Source: an uncultured Spirochaetaceae bacterium
GTDB taxonomy: Bacteria; Spirochaetota; Spirochaetia; Sphaerochaetales; Sphaerochaetaceae
Direction of reading: 5' to 3'
Assembly: GCA_944389075.1 (NCBI GenBank)
Contig: CALXLA010000052.1
Coordinates: forward strand, 1 to 59,216
Length of the DNA stretch: 59,216 nt
A program made the position numbers and the translations under genes. The notes beneath the pieces were generated by a model. It had not been told where the DNA came from. It made no database searches and worked only from the letters and a program-made list of their open reading frames with translations. This document shows, piece after piece, positions 15,333 to 24,833 of the stretch. How positions within the stretch are numbered: the stretch's first letter is position 1; every line of letters starts with the position of its first letter.

Positions 15333-16661
15333 ATGTCACAAGCAGCAACAATGGATAAGATCGTATCGCTCTGCCGCCGCCGCGGCTTCATCTTCCAGTC
15401 CAGCGAAATATATGGCGGACTCAATGGTGCCTATGACTACGGTCCGATGGGAGTAGAGCTGAAGAACAATATCAGGGATTTCTGGTGGAAGGAAATGATC
15501 CAGATGCATGACAACATCGTTGGCCTTGATGCCTCGATCCTGATGCATCCAAGGGTATGGGAAGCATCAGGGCATGTTTCCAACTTCACGGATCCGATGG
15601 TTGACTGCAAAGTCTGCAAATCACGTTTCCGCGCGGATCAGATTGATCTTGAGGCTGCTTGCCCCGTGTGTGGCAACAAGGGTACATTCACGGCTCCAAG
15701 GAACTTCAATCTGATGTTCCAGACGCATATCGGTGCTAATGCGGATGACGCATCCATTGTCTATCTTAGACCGGAGACTGCGCAGGGCATCTATGTCAAC
15801 TTCAAGAATGTCCTCCAGTCTTCGAGAGTGAAGCTTCCATTCGGAATCGCTCAGGTTGGCAAATCATTCAGGAATGAGATCACGACAAAGAACTTCATCT
15901 TCCGCTCATGTGAATTCGAGCAGATGGAGATGCAGTTCTTCTGCAAGCCAGGTACCGATGAGGAATGGTTCCCGTACTGGAGAGAGCAGAGAATGGAATT
16001 CTACAAGAAGATGGGCATCCATCCTGAGAGCCTGAGATGGCATCAGCATGGACCTGATGAGCTTGCATTCTATGCAAAGGATGCCTATGACATCCAGTTC
16101 CTCTTCCCGATGGGATGGCAGGAGCTTGAAGGTGTTCATTCAAGAACCGATTATGATCTCACCCAGCATCAGAAGTTCTCAGGAAAGGATCTCACATACC
16201 TGGATCCGGAAACACAGGAGAGATATATCCCATATGTTGTCGAGACCTCTGCAGGTCTTACAAGGAATGTGCTGATGGCACTCTGCGATGCATATGATGA
16301 GGAAGCTACTCCGGAAGGTGATACAAGGGTCGTTCTCCATTTCCATCCTGCGATTGCTCCTGTGAAGGTCGCTGTCCTTCCGCTTGTGAAGAAGGATGGC
16401 CTTGCTGAATATGCGACGAAGCTTGAGCACTCGCTCCGCTCCGATTTCTTCACTTTCTACGATCAGTCAGGTGCTGTTGGAAGAAGATACAGGAGAATGG
16501 ATGAGATCGGTACTCCATACTGTGTGACAGTCGATTACCAGACACTTGAGGATCATACAGTCACAGTCCGCTACCGTGATTCGATGGAGCAGGTGAGAGT
16601 CAGCGCAGATCAACTTGTTCCATTCCTCCATGACGCAATGAAGAACTACAAGAGGGCCTGA
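15333..16661 (+). CDS. glyQS: Glycyl-tRNA synthetase, single-chain alpha2 type
   Basis: This 442-residue class II synthetase is of the eukaryote/archaeal-like homodimeric type, also found in many bacteria, as opposed to the GlyQ/GlyS two-subunit enzyme. YGGLNGAYDYGPMG is the characteristic motif 1 neighbourhood. CKVCK and CPVCG (residues about 92-114) form a four-Cys zinc site inserted after it. RPETAQGIY is motif 2 region, and ETSAGLTRN is motif 3 region. The ATG begins right after the gltX stop, with GAGGAG upstream. The C-terminal anticodon-binding domain starts near APVKVAVLPL. Confidence 0.95.
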   Translation: MSQAATMDKIVSLCRRRGFIFQSSEIYGGLNGAYDYGPMGVELKNNIRDFWWKEMIQMHDNIVGLDASILMHPRVWEASGHVSNFTDPMVDCKVCKSRFRADQIDLEAACPVCGNKGTFTAPRNFNLMFQTHIGANADDASIVYLRPETAQGIYVNFKNVLQSSRVKLPFGIAQVGKSFRNEITTKNFIFRSCEFEQMEMQFFCKPGTDEEWFPYWREQRMEFYKKMGIHPESLRWHQHGPDELAFYAKDAYDIQFLFPMGWQELEGVHSRTDYDLTQHQKFSGKDLTYLDPETQERYIPYVVETSAGLTRNVLMALCDAYDEEATPEGDTRVVLHFHPAIAPVKVAVLPLVKKDGLAEYATKLEHSLRSDFFTFYDQSGAVGRRYRRMDEIGTPYCVTVDYQTLEDHTVTVRYRDSMEQVRVSADQLVPFLHDAMKNYKRA

Positions 16662-16662
16662 T

Positions 16663-17913
16663 ATGAATAAAGCACTTCAGGTTCTTATCGACAGAGGCTT
16701 TGTCAAGGATTGCACGGACTGGGATGGCCTTTCTGACCTTATGGACAAAGGTCCTGTGACATTCTACTGTGGTGTCGATCCGACAGGTCCATCCCTTCAT
16801 GTAGGACATATTGTTCCGTTCTTCGCAATGCATCATCTGCAGGAAGCTGGTCACAATCCAATTGCTCTTGTAGGCGGTGGTACTGGCCTTATCGGAGATC
16901 CATCGGGAAAGACCGAGATGAGGAAGATCCTCTCGGAAGAGACCATTCAGGAGAATGTGGGGAAAATCAAGGGCCAGCTCGGCAAGATCGTCGATCTTTC
17001 AGACAATCCTGCCCCCGGTCTTGGAAAGGCACGCCTGATGAACAATGCGGACTGGCTTGTGGATCTTAACTACATAAAGTTCCTCAGAGAGGTAGGAGTC
17101 TATTTCTCTGTGAACAGGATGCTGACATTCGAAGGTGTCAAGCAGCGCCTTGAGAGAGGACTTTCCTTCATTGAGTTCAACTACCAGCTCCTTCAGTCAT
17201 ATGACTACCACATGCTGAATGATCTCACAGGATGCCGCCTCCAGATAGGTGGAGCTGATCAGTGGGGGAATATAGTCGCAGGTATTGACCTCATACAGCG
17301 TATGGGCGGTGAGCAGTGCTATGGCCTCACCTTCAATCTGATAATGCGCGCTGATGGAAAGAAGATGGGCAAGAGCGAGAAGGGAGCAGTATTCCTTTCT
17401 CCTGAGCTCTATTCGCCATATGACTTCTTCCAGTACTGGAGGAATGTCGCAGATGCAGATGCTGTGAGGTTCATGAAACTCTTCACATTCCTTTCTCTTG
17501 ATGAGATCGCTGAATACGAGGATCCAAAGAGAAACATCAACGAGACGAAAGAGCGCCTTGCCTATGAGGTGACAAAGATTGTCCATGGGGAAGAGGAAGC
17601 CGATAAGGCCCTCAATGCCGCAAGGAATCTTTTCTCTGCAGGTTCTGGTGCGAGCAAGGAAGGTGTCCCTTCCATTGTCGTTTCGAAAGCAGATCTCGAT
17701 AATGGCATCGGAGTTCTTGATCTCTTCACGCGTTCAGGTCTTTCTTCCTCCAATGGAGAGGCAAGGCGTCTTGTCACCCAGGGTGGTGCAGAGGTGAATG
17801 GAAAGAAGATCACGGATCCGAAGACAGTCGTTTCCTCTTCTGAGCTTGATAGCGATGACGAGCTTCTCCTGAAAGCGGGGAAGAAACGTTTCATGCGCAT
17901 AATCGCAGAATGA
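16663..17913 (+). CDS. tyrS: Tyrosyl-tRNA synthetase
   Basis: This 416-residue class I enzyme activates tyrosine and loads tRNA(Tyr). DPTGPSLHVGH (residues 39-49) is the HIGH region, and KKMGKSEKG (near 233) is the KMSKS loop. The C-terminal S4-like RNA-binding region is seen in SSNGEARRLVTQGGAEVNGK. It lies 1 base after glyQS and is the last gene before a strong terminator. A single-copy housekeeping role is assumed. Spacing of 0 and 1 base within gltX-glyQS-tyrS indicates tight co-expression. Confidence 0.96.
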   Translation: MNKALQVLIDRGFVKDCTDWDGLSDLMDKGPVTFYCGVDPTGPSLHVGHIVPFFAMHHLQEAGHNPIALVGGGTGLIGDPSGKTEMRKILSEETIQENVGKIKGQLGKIVDLSDNPAPGLGKARLMNNADWLVDLNYIKFLREVGVYFSVNRMLTFEGVKQRLERGLSFIEFNYQLLQSYDYHMLNDLTGCRLQIGGADQWGNIVAGIDLIQRMGGEQCYGLTFNLIMRADGKKMGKSEKGAVFLSPELYSPYDFFQYWRNVADADAVRFMKLFTFLSLDEIAEYEDPKRNINETKERLAYEVTKIVHGEEEADKALNAARNLFSAGSGASKEGVPSIVVSKADLDNGIGVLDLFTRSGLSSSNGEARRLVTQGGAEVNGKKITDPKTVVSSSELDSDDELLLKAGKKRFMRIIAE

Positions 17914-17920
17914 TTTGATG

Positions 17921-17950
17921 AGCGGCATGGTTTCAATGCCGCTTTTCTAT
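17921..17950 (+). terminator. Intrinsic terminator after tyrS
   Basis: AGCGGCAT (17921-17928) pairs perfectly with ATGCCGCT (17936-17943) around a 7-base loop, followed by TTTCTATTT. It reaches the stop codon of the convergent kinase gene. A few A residues on the other side make it a possible two-way terminator. Confidence 0.85.
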
Positions 17951-19392
17951 TTCTTTCCTGCTATTGCCCCGTTCTGGCTGATTGTGGCATCAGATTCATG
18001 TTTCCCGGATAATCTCCGGTATGCTTTCAATAGGCTATCCTTGCTGCCTACATTTCCAGGGAATATCGCGATTGATGTATTGTCAGGAAGAACCCAGAGA
18101 GGAACACCCCTTTCAATCTGACCTGCTATGAGTGCCATGTCCGCATGGAAGCAATACTTTATGATATCACTTGATGTATTTCCACCTTTTGCAATGAAAT
18201 ACCTGAAATGGGATTTGACTTTATCAACAATGGAAATGAATGCATGAGAGATTCTGACTGTAAGTAATAGTTGTTCTTCGGGGGTTGCATCATCTAAATC
18301 GATTCTATTCCTGTTTGTCTCAAGAACAACATCGCAACCGTCCTCTATTGCTTCATATATGGCTTTTTCGACCCTCAAAAGCTCTCTGTCCAGTTCTTCT
18401 TTATTCAATACAGATGCCTGGTTGAATACAACAGCCCTTATATTGTTTGCCTTTGAAAGCAGATATTCTACTTGTTCGCTTGTTCTTTTCATATGGGAAC
18501 CAACAGCAATCAGGATATTGGAATTTTCTGTGATAATATCATCCATTAATCCGGAGCCCTTGTTGAATATCGCTGCCTTTACACCGGAAGAGGCTGTTCT
18601 CAGTATGTATGACTTCCCTGATTCCCTGAGCTTGCAGATTGCTCTCATAATAGAGAACAAATCTCTATATTCGATGCTGTCTGCAACAGCTGTACAGAAA
18701 TTCCTGCAGCTTAGAAGCTTATTGCTTATGTTTCTCCAGTCTGACCGGATTTCATCAAGGTTGAATGTATATACAGATGAGCCAGAAATTCTTCCATTGC
18801 TTTTCTCCTCAATCCAGGAAGGGAGATAGGATGATGAGAAACCGAAGGTCTTATCTGCTGAATATTCAGTAGAGGAGACCGGTATAAGCAAGTTATCATC
18901 ATCCATGCTGTACTGCTGTAGGTTATACGTATATCTGCGCCCTTCTTCAAAAAACGGGAATATGATTTCACCATCCACATGATATCCTGAATTCTCTAGG
19001 GCTTTTATGATGGCATTTGTCTCGCATGGATAATGAGTCCTGAGTGTTGAGTCTGATCTGCAGATGATCTGTATCGATAAGTTACGTCTCTGAGCTTCCA
19101 TCGCAGCATTTGAGATTATATTAAAGCAGCATTTATATGCTTCTTCCTCTGTCATGCTTCTTGTAGACGTAAGTATGAAGAATGCCTTATATCCGGCATC
19201 GAATGCTTTTTCTATATTCTCTTTATCCCATGCCAATAAAACAGGCACATTGCTTACCGCCTGCCCACCTAATGGATCATCATCCAGTATTATTGAGACG
19301 TCAGCAGGGAATTCACTGCATTCATTCCACCAATCGGAAGATTCATCGCTATATGATGAATATTCCTTGATCAAATCATATAATTTCAGCAA
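17947..19392 (-). CDS. Four-carbon acid sugar kinase family protein (DUF1537, DtnK/OtnK type)
   Basis: This 481-residue cytoplasmic kinase acts in the family on C4 sugar acids such as threonate or erythronate, phosphorylating them at O4. The N-terminal domain shows ILDDDPLGGQ, TSTRSM, and CRSDSTLRTHYP, the DUF1537 signatures. FPFFEEGRRYT follows, and the C-terminal nucleotide domain has IAKGGNTSSD and IFPGNVG. The start overlaps the PdxA2 gene by 7 bases, reproducing the well-known DtnK-PdxA2 pairing. It is the last gene of a seven-gene minus-strand operon that begins with a sugar-binding protein. The exact acid (D-threonate, L-threonate or D-erythronate) cannot be told from sequence. Confidence 0.87.
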   Translation of the reverse strand: MLKLYDLIKEYSSYSDESSDWWNECSEFPADVSIILDDDPLGGQAVSNVPVLLAWDKENIEKAFDAGYKAFFILTSTRSMTEEEAYKCCFNIISNAAMEAQRRNLSIQIICRSDSTLRTHYPCETNAIIKALENSGYHVDGEIIFPFFEEGRRYTYNLQQYSMDDDNLLIPVSSTEYSADKTFGFSSSYLPSWIEEKSNGRISGSSVYTFNLDEIRSDWRNISNKLLSCRNFCTAVADSIEYRDLFSIMRAICKLRESGKSYILRTASSGVKAAIFNKGSGLMDDIITENSNILIAVGSHMKRTSEQVEYLLSKANNIRAVVFNQASVLNKEELDRELLRVEKAIYEAIEDGCDVVLETNRNRIDLDDATPEEQLLLTVRISHAFISIVDKVKSHFRYFIAKGGNTSSDIIKYCFHADMALIAGQIERGVPLWVLPDNTSIAIFPGNVGSKDSLLKAYRRLSGKHESDATISQNGAIAGKK

Positions 19393-20384
19393 TGTTTATC
19401 CTTCCTGAATGATGGGGCATATATATAAGCTGCCTTCAGTGCTTCTACCATTCCTGTTTCATTTGCAATACCTTTTCCTGCAATGTCCATTGCTGTTCCA
19501 TGGTCAACAGATGTCCGGAGTATAGGCATTCCAAGTGTGAGGGAAATTGTTTTATCGAAATTGTAGGTCTTCGCTGCGATATGTCCCTGATCATGATAAA
19601 GACTCAGCACACTTGTATATTTGCCTTGCAGTGCTTGATGGAAAACAGAATCTGCACTTACAGGCCCTGTTACATCAAATCCCATCTGTCGCAAATCCAA
19701 GACTGCTTTCACTATAGCATCTTCTTCATTGCCGAAAAGCCCATGATCCCCAGAATGTGGATTGAGTCCAGCTATAGCCATTGTTCCTTTGTCTATTCCT
19801 AGCTGATGCAGAGCTCTTGAGCATCTGATTGCATAATCCATTAGCCTGTCATATGTGACCATATCACAAGCTTGGCGCAATGCTACATGGCGCGTAAGAA
19901 AGAATATCCTCATATTCTCGACCTGAAACATGGTGAGGGGATCTGCTGAATTTGTAAGTGCGGCAAATATCTCAGTATGACCGATATATGGAACATTTGC
20001 CATGTGAAGCGCTACCTTGTTTATCGGAGCAGTACATACAGCATCAATCTTTCCTGAAAGGGCATGTTTTATACTTTCAGCAATATATTCATATGAAGCT
20101 TTGCCGCACTGGATTGATTCCTTTCCCTCATGGAAATTTTTCATATCGAGATTATGCATATCGAATACATTCAGAAGTCTTCTGCCATTTATAGCATCTT
20201 CAATTCTTGAGATAGGCCTTAGGTCAATTCTCGGCATTCCCGGATATTCCATAGCCCGCTCAAGAATGGTCATATCACCGAAGGCAATATAGGAAGCATC
20301 GCTTTCCTCCATTACAGCAATTGCTTTTATTGTTATTTCCGGTCCTATGCCAGCAGGATCTCCTATTGTTATACCGATACGCAT
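19386..20384 (-). CDS. pdxA2: PdxA2-type 4-phospho-tetronate dehydrogenase
   Basis: This 332-residue NAD-dependent oxidative decarboxylase has a complete PdxA active site: GDPAGIGPE, APINKVALHMANVPYIGHTE, LTRHVALRQ, GLNPHSGDHGLFGNEE, YHDQGHIAAK and TSVDHGTAMDIAG. All metal-binding histidines are in place. Coupling to the DUF1537 kinase gene points to PdxA2, which converts 4-phospho-tetronate to dihydroxyacetone phosphate and CO2, rather than to vitamin B6 synthesis. This assignment rests on context, since PdxA and PdxA2 share the same motifs. It follows the second GH31 gene by 17 bases. Confidence 0.85.
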   Translation of the reverse strand: MRIGITIGDPAGIGPEITIKAIAVMEESDASYIAFGDMTILERAMEYPGMPRIDLRPISRIEDAINGRRLLNVFDMHNLDMKNFHEGKESIQCGKASYEYIAESIKHALSGKIDAVCTAPINKVALHMANVPYIGHTEIFAALTNSADPLTMFQVENMRIFFLTRHVALRQACDMVTYDRLMDYAIRCSRALHQLGIDKGTMAIAGLNPHSGDHGLFGNEEDAIVKAVLDLRQMGFDVTGPVSADSVFHQALQGKYTSVLSLYHDQGHIAAKTYNFDKTISLTLGMPILRTSVDHGTAMDIAGKGIANETGMVEALKAAYIYAPSFRKDKHC

Positions 20385-20401
20385 AAATCTCTCCTTATGA
20401 A

Positions 20402-22417
20402 TCAGCTGAACAACATTAAGTCTCTTCCATTCCTATAGAATACAGGAATACTGTCAATATCTGCCTGAACAGTAATCATCTGGCCGCCATCGTACTGTTT
20501 TCCTGTCCTTGCATCTGTCCATTGGGTGCCAGATGGAAGATACACGGATCTTTCTCTGGCTCTATATTCCAATATCGGTGCGACAAGCAGATCCGGACCA
20601 AACATAAATTGGTTATCTATGCTATATGTCTGGCTGTCATTCTCGAAGTCAAAGAAAAGAGGTCTGTAAAGAGGAGTTCCATCCTCACTGGCTTTTTCCA
20701 TGTTTTCCATGATGTAGGGGATAAGCTTCTCTCTGATATTCAGGAATTTGCTGAGAATCTCATAGGCCGTCTCACCAAAGCTCCAAAGTTCATTAGGGCC
20801 ACCTGAGCCACAATATCCATCAGGATCAAGTGGATGGCGGATAGGTTCAGGAAGTCTGAATCCATGGAGCCTAAGAACAGGGCAGAAGACACTGAACTGG
20901 AACCACCGGACTATAAGTTCCCTGAATTCCTCATCATTAGGATCTCCATTGAGGAATCCACCTGTATCTGTTGTCCACCATGGAATTCCGCAGAGAGATA
21001 CATTCAACCCCGCCTTAAGCTGTTTTCGCAGGCTGTCGAAAGTCGATGCGATATCGCCGGACCACAGAACAGCCCCATATCTCTGGGTTCCGAACCATGC
21101 ACAGCGGACAAGATTGCAGATCTCATCTTCTCCAAGCGATTTCATTCCATCATAGAAGGCTTTTGCATAACCTACGCAATAAATGTTACCGACTTCTGCT
21201 GCATTGCCAAGATACATCCTTACATTGTCATAATCATATGGTCTCATTTCCGGTTCTGCTTCATCCAGCCAGAACATGCGGATCCCATAGTCATAATAAT
21301 TCTGCTTAGCTCGTGACCACACGAACTTCTGAGCTTCTGGATATGTCGCATCAAAAGATGTCTGCGGTCCAAAGAACATGAAATTCACATCTACGCCACG
21401 TTCCCCTCTAATGAACAGATTATGCCGGCTCATATATTCATAGTTCTCGCTTCTCGGATCGACTGTAGGCCATATAGATACCATAAGCTTGATTCCCATT
21501 GAATTAAGCTCCTCGACCATTGCTTTTGGATCAGGCCATTTCTCCGGATCGAATTTCCATTCACCCTGCATTGTCCAATGGAAATAGTCAATTACTATTA
21601 CTGAAATAGGCAGTCCTCTCCGCTTGTATTCCCTTGCAACGGAAAGCAGTTCTTCCTGAGTTTCATATCGAAGCTTGCTCTGCCATAGTCCTGCAGCCCA
21701 GCGAGGGAACTTGGGAGCTCGTCCAGTTATTGAAGTAAATGTCTTGTTTATTTCAGGAAGGCTTTCTCCTGTCATTATTATATAGTCTATCTGCTTACTG
21801 CATTCTGAATGCCATAGCGTATGGTTATTGACGAACTCTGCACGTCCTATTGACGGATTGTTCCACATAAAGCCATAGCCTTTTGATGAATATACATATG
21901 GGATTGTGCATTTTCCATTCTTCTGAAGCAGTTCCACGGTGGAACCTTTGAGGTCAAAGCAATCATTGGCATCCTGACCCATTCCATAGAAATGCTCATT
22001 TCTGTCTGCCTTGAAATAAAGATCTATCTTGAATGAGTCTCCTGATATTACACGATATTCTCTAGCTCTCCGGAGTGGGGCGGTATGGACTCTGCCATCT
22101 ATCCAAGATTCAGCAAGAAGCAGCTCATGATCTGATGTCCTGTAATACTCGACTGTACCATCTCCTGTTATCTCTGCGGTGATATTTCCGTTTACAAGGA
22201 TGCCTTTTTCTTTAGATATGATTATTTCAGGGATGCATTCTTCAACAGAAAGGAGATTCCAGTTCAGTCCTGTGTCGATCCTCAGCGATTTTGAAGCTCT
22301 GAAACGTATTGCATTTTTTCCATATGGTTCCAGATAGACTATTTCTCCTGCAAGCATGAGAACTATTCTGTTCCCATCTCTTATTCCATCAAATTCCGGT
22401 ACAACATAATAAGCCAT
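20402..22417 (-). CDS. GH31 glycosidase, alpha-xylosidase-like (671 aa)
   Basis: This glycoside hydrolase family 31 enzyme has an N-terminal beta-sandwich (residues 1-230) and a TIM barrel. FWLDEAEPEM (near 382-389) holds the nucleophile Asp, as in xyloglucan-acting Xyl31-type enzymes. WSGDIASTFDSL (near 455) holds the acid/base Asp, and IPWWTTDTGGF is the next conserved motif. There is no signal peptide, so it should act on imported oligosaccharides in the cytoplasm. Its ATG follows directly on the stop of the other GH31 gene, behind AGGAGG. The two GH31 proteins differ in nucleophile motif and are unlikely to be redundant. Alpha-glucosidase activity is the main alternative. Confidence 0.87.
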   Translation of the reverse strand: MAYYVVPEFDGIRDGNRIVLMLAGEIVYLEPYGKNAIRFRASKSLRIDTGLNWNLLSVEECIPEIIISKEKGILVNGNITAEITGDGTVEYYRTSDHELLLAESWIDGRVHTAPLRRAREYRVISGDSFKIDLYFKADRNEHFYGMGQDANDCFDLKGSTVELLQKNGKCTIPYVYSSKGYGFMWNNPSIGRAEFVNNHTLWHSECSKQIDYIIMTGESLPEINKTFTSITGRAPKFPRWAAGLWQSKLRYETQEELLSVAREYKRRGLPISVIVIDYFHWTMQGEWKFDPEKWPDPKAMVEELNSMGIKLMVSIWPTVDPRSENYEYMSRHNLFIRGERGVDVNFMFFGPQTSFDATYPEAQKFVWSRAKQNYYDYGIRMFWLDEAEPEMRPYDYDNVRMYLGNAAEVGNIYCVGYAKAFYDGMKSLGEDEICNLVRCAWFGTQRYGAVLWSGDIASTFDSLRKQLKAGLNVSLCGIPWWTTDTGGFLNGDPNDEEFRELIVRWFQFSVFCPVLRLHGFRLPEPIRHPLDPDGYCGSGGPNELWSFGETAYEILSKFLNIREKLIPYIMENMEKASEDGTPLYRPLFFDFENDSQTYSIDNQFMFGPDLLVAPILEYRARERSVYLPSGTQWTDARTGKQYDGGQMITVQADIDSIPVFYRNGRDLMLFS

Positions 22418-24817
22418 CTAGTTCCTCCTGAATTCATAACGGCCAGTTGATACCGCAGTCTTTTCCAAGGTCCCTTCATGTATTGCGATATATACTGGAC
22501 CTTCGTAACTGCTGGTGATATTCATGCTTATTGTTTCTTTTGTAATGTCGACATCACAGTGTATGCCGAATGCATCGAAGCATGCATGACTGTCTTTTCC
22601 TGTATCTGGGTAAATATTCAGAGTCATTTCTGGATTCTGGATTTCTCCCACATAGTTCATTGAAGGCCATGTCGGAATGATTGCATCAGGTTTTGCGAAG
22701 ACAGGGAATTCATCCAATGCATATGTTTTCTCGATCCATCTGCCGCCATTGATCTTTTCTCCTGATATTATGTCCGTCCATGTTCCTTCAGGAAGATATG
22801 TTCTTGCATAACCACCTCGTTCAAGAACAGGGGAGACCAGCAATTCGCTGCCGAACATGTATTCCGTTTCGATGTTTTCCGTATTCGGGTCGTCAGGATA
22901 GCAGCTGATCATCGCACGATGCATAAGTGAACCATTTGCAGCTTTTTCTGCCTGACTGATTATGTATGGCATGAGTTCATACCGCAGTTTCACATAGTCT
23001 CGGAAAATCCTGACTGTCTCGTTTCCAAAATCCCAAGGTTCCCTTGTATAGAAGCCATGAAGACGTGCATGAGAGCAGAACATTCCGAATTGTGACCATC
23101 GGATATAAAGTTCCGGATCTGTATCGAACCAGAATCCTCCGATATCGCTTGACCAGAAAGGCAATCCACTAAGTGATAAGCTGAGGCAGCTTCTCAATGA
23201 AGTTGCAAGACTTCCGAAGTCTGTACCAGCATCACCTCCCCAATGGACAGGATATCGCTGAGATCCAGCCCAGGCACTGCGTGCCCAAATCAGTGCGTTG
23301 TCGCCTTTGACTTCGCGTGATACGTCATAAACAGCCTTGTTGTATAGAAGAGCATATAGATTATGCATTTCCTCACTCTTCTTTCCGGCATATTTGAAGA
23401 ATTCAGGAGCTGATTCTCCGAAGTCGACTTTTATGACATCGACACCTTCTTCAAGAAGAGGTCTGATGAGCTTATTCTTATACCATTCGACAGCTTCCGG
23501 GTTTGTCATGTCTATGAGCCCATGTGGGAACATCAGGTTTCCATTGTCGACCGAAGCGAAGTATCCTTTCTCGACACCTTCGTCATATACTTCCGTAGAG
23601 ATGTTCCCTCGCTCGACATATGGAAATTGCCATAGAGAAAGCTTGTATCCTTGTTTGTGCAGATCGCTTATCATCTTTTTCTCGTCAGGGAAGCGGTCTT
23701 TTGCGAATTTCCAGTCACATACCCAGTTTTCCTCAAACCAGTCTGTGTCTACGTGTATTACATCGCAGGGAATATCATCATCGCGGAAATGCTTTGCTAC
23801 GTTTCTCACTTCCTCTTCGCTTCTGTAGCTTATCTTCCCGATCCAGAGCCCGAAAGACCATGCAGGAGGAATGGCAGGTTTTCCTGTGAGCCTGTAGTAT
23901 GAGCGTAGGCGATCCTCAAATGTATTTCCTGTGAATACGAAGTATTCAATACAATCACCTCCGACCATCACTTCGGTTGCTTTTGAAAGCTTATTGCCAT
24001 AGTCCACATGGATTTTGTGGGAAGAGTTGATCATTACGGCATAACCTTTTGAGCTATGGAAGAATGGTATGTTCTTATAAGCTCTATTTGTATTCACGCC
24101 TAATGCATTCGTATTCCAGAGCGTTATGGCTCTTCCTTTCCTGTTTAACATGCCGAAATTCTCTCCGGAACCGTATATGTTTTCGTGAGGGCCCAGACTG
24201 AATGAATCACAGGCGTATACTTCATCGCCATCATAAAGGAATCCTGCAGGACAGACCTCATATGGCATGAAGGAATGGTTATCCCTACCGAATTGTGAGA
24301 AGATCTCCTTTCCATCTTTGACTATTTTCAGAAGCCATGGATTTTTGTTTATTACGACATCAATATGTCCATTTGATATATAAAGATGGCCATCATCTTC
24401 CTTTGCATCGATTTTCTGATCAAAAGGTTCATGAGGCGATATCATATCGGTATCTTCCATCTTGTGGCTGAATCCTTGATGGATATTTATCCTGACGGTA
24501 TCAGAATAAGCAAACTGTATGGACACAGTGATTGTCCCATGGTTTTTCTGTTCGCTGAATACCTGCCTGTAATCAAAGTATCTGTAAATATATCTCTCTT
24601 TTATATATGCAGCATCTACTATGCAGTCTATGCAGTCATTGCCATGTATTTTCCAGCTTCTTAAGCTGGAACAGAGCATAAGAGAAAGACCTTTGCTTTC
24701 GCTTATCATAGGGAAGTGAGGCATATTCACGAATACGATATCATCAGGTACTGCCGATGTATCAGACAATCCATGCATGATATTCCCCAGATCCTCATTC
24801 ATTTTCTTCTTATCCAT
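22418..24817 (-). CDS. GH31 glycosidase, YicI-type alpha-xylosidase (799 aa)
   Basis: This is a 799-residue GH31 enzyme. IKVDFGES (near residue 460) is the KxDFGE nucleophile motif typical of YicI alpha-xylosidases, which release xylose from isoprimeverose-like ends. HWGGDAGTDFGSL (near 526) has the acid/base Asp, and LPFWSSDIGGF follows. The protein is cytoplasmic (no leader). A long N-terminal beta-sandwich precedes the barrel, and an extended C-terminal region follows it. It is preceded by AGGAGG, 16 bases after the permease gene. Together with the second GH31 and the GH43 in the divergent operon it suggests xyloglucan or xylan oligosaccharide processing. Confidence 0.88.
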   Translation of the reverse strand: MDKKKMNEDLGNIMHGLSDTSAVPDDIVFVNMPHFPMISESKGLSLMLCSSLRSWKIHGNDCIDCIVDAAYIKERYIYRYFDYRQVFSEQKNHGTITVSIQFAYSDTVRINIHQGFSHKMEDTDMISPHEPFDQKIDAKEDDGHLYISNGHIDVVINKNPWLLKIVKDGKEIFSQFGRDNHSFMPYEVCPAGFLYDGDEVYACDSFSLGPHENIYGSGENFGMLNRKGRAITLWNTNALGVNTNRAYKNIPFFHSSKGYAVMINSSHKIHVDYGNKLSKATEVMVGGDCIEYFVFTGNTFEDRLRSYYRLTGKPAIPPAWSFGLWIGKISYRSEEEVRNVAKHFRDDDIPCDVIHVDTDWFEENWVCDWKFAKDRFPDEKKMISDLHKQGYKLSLWQFPYVERGNISTEVYDEGVEKGYFASVDNGNLMFPHGLIDMTNPEAVEWYKNKLIRPLLEEGVDVIKVDFGESAPEFFKYAGKKSEEMHNLYALLYNKAVYDVSREVKGDNALIWARSAWAGSQRYPVHWGGDAGTDFGSLATSLRSCLSLSLSGLPFWSSDIGGFWFDTDPELYIRWSQFGMFCSHARLHGFYTREPWDFGNETVRIFRDYVKLRYELMPYIISQAEKAANGSLMHRAMISCYPDDPNTENIETEYMFGSELLVSPVLERGGYARTYLPEGTWTDIISGEKINGGRWIEKTYALDEFPVFAKPDAIIPTWPSMNYVGEIQNPEMTLNIYPDTGKDSHACFDAFGIHCDVDITKETISMNITSSYEGPVYIAIHEGTLEKTAVSTGRYEFRRN

Positions 24818-24833
24818 AAAGGCACCTCCTTTT

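Noticed and set aside
20402-24817. GH31 enzymes as sulfoquinovosidases
   Set aside because: The nucleophile motifs (KVDFGE and WLDEAEPE) fit alpha-xylosidase or alpha-glucosidase types, and no sulfoquinovose pathway genes are nearby.
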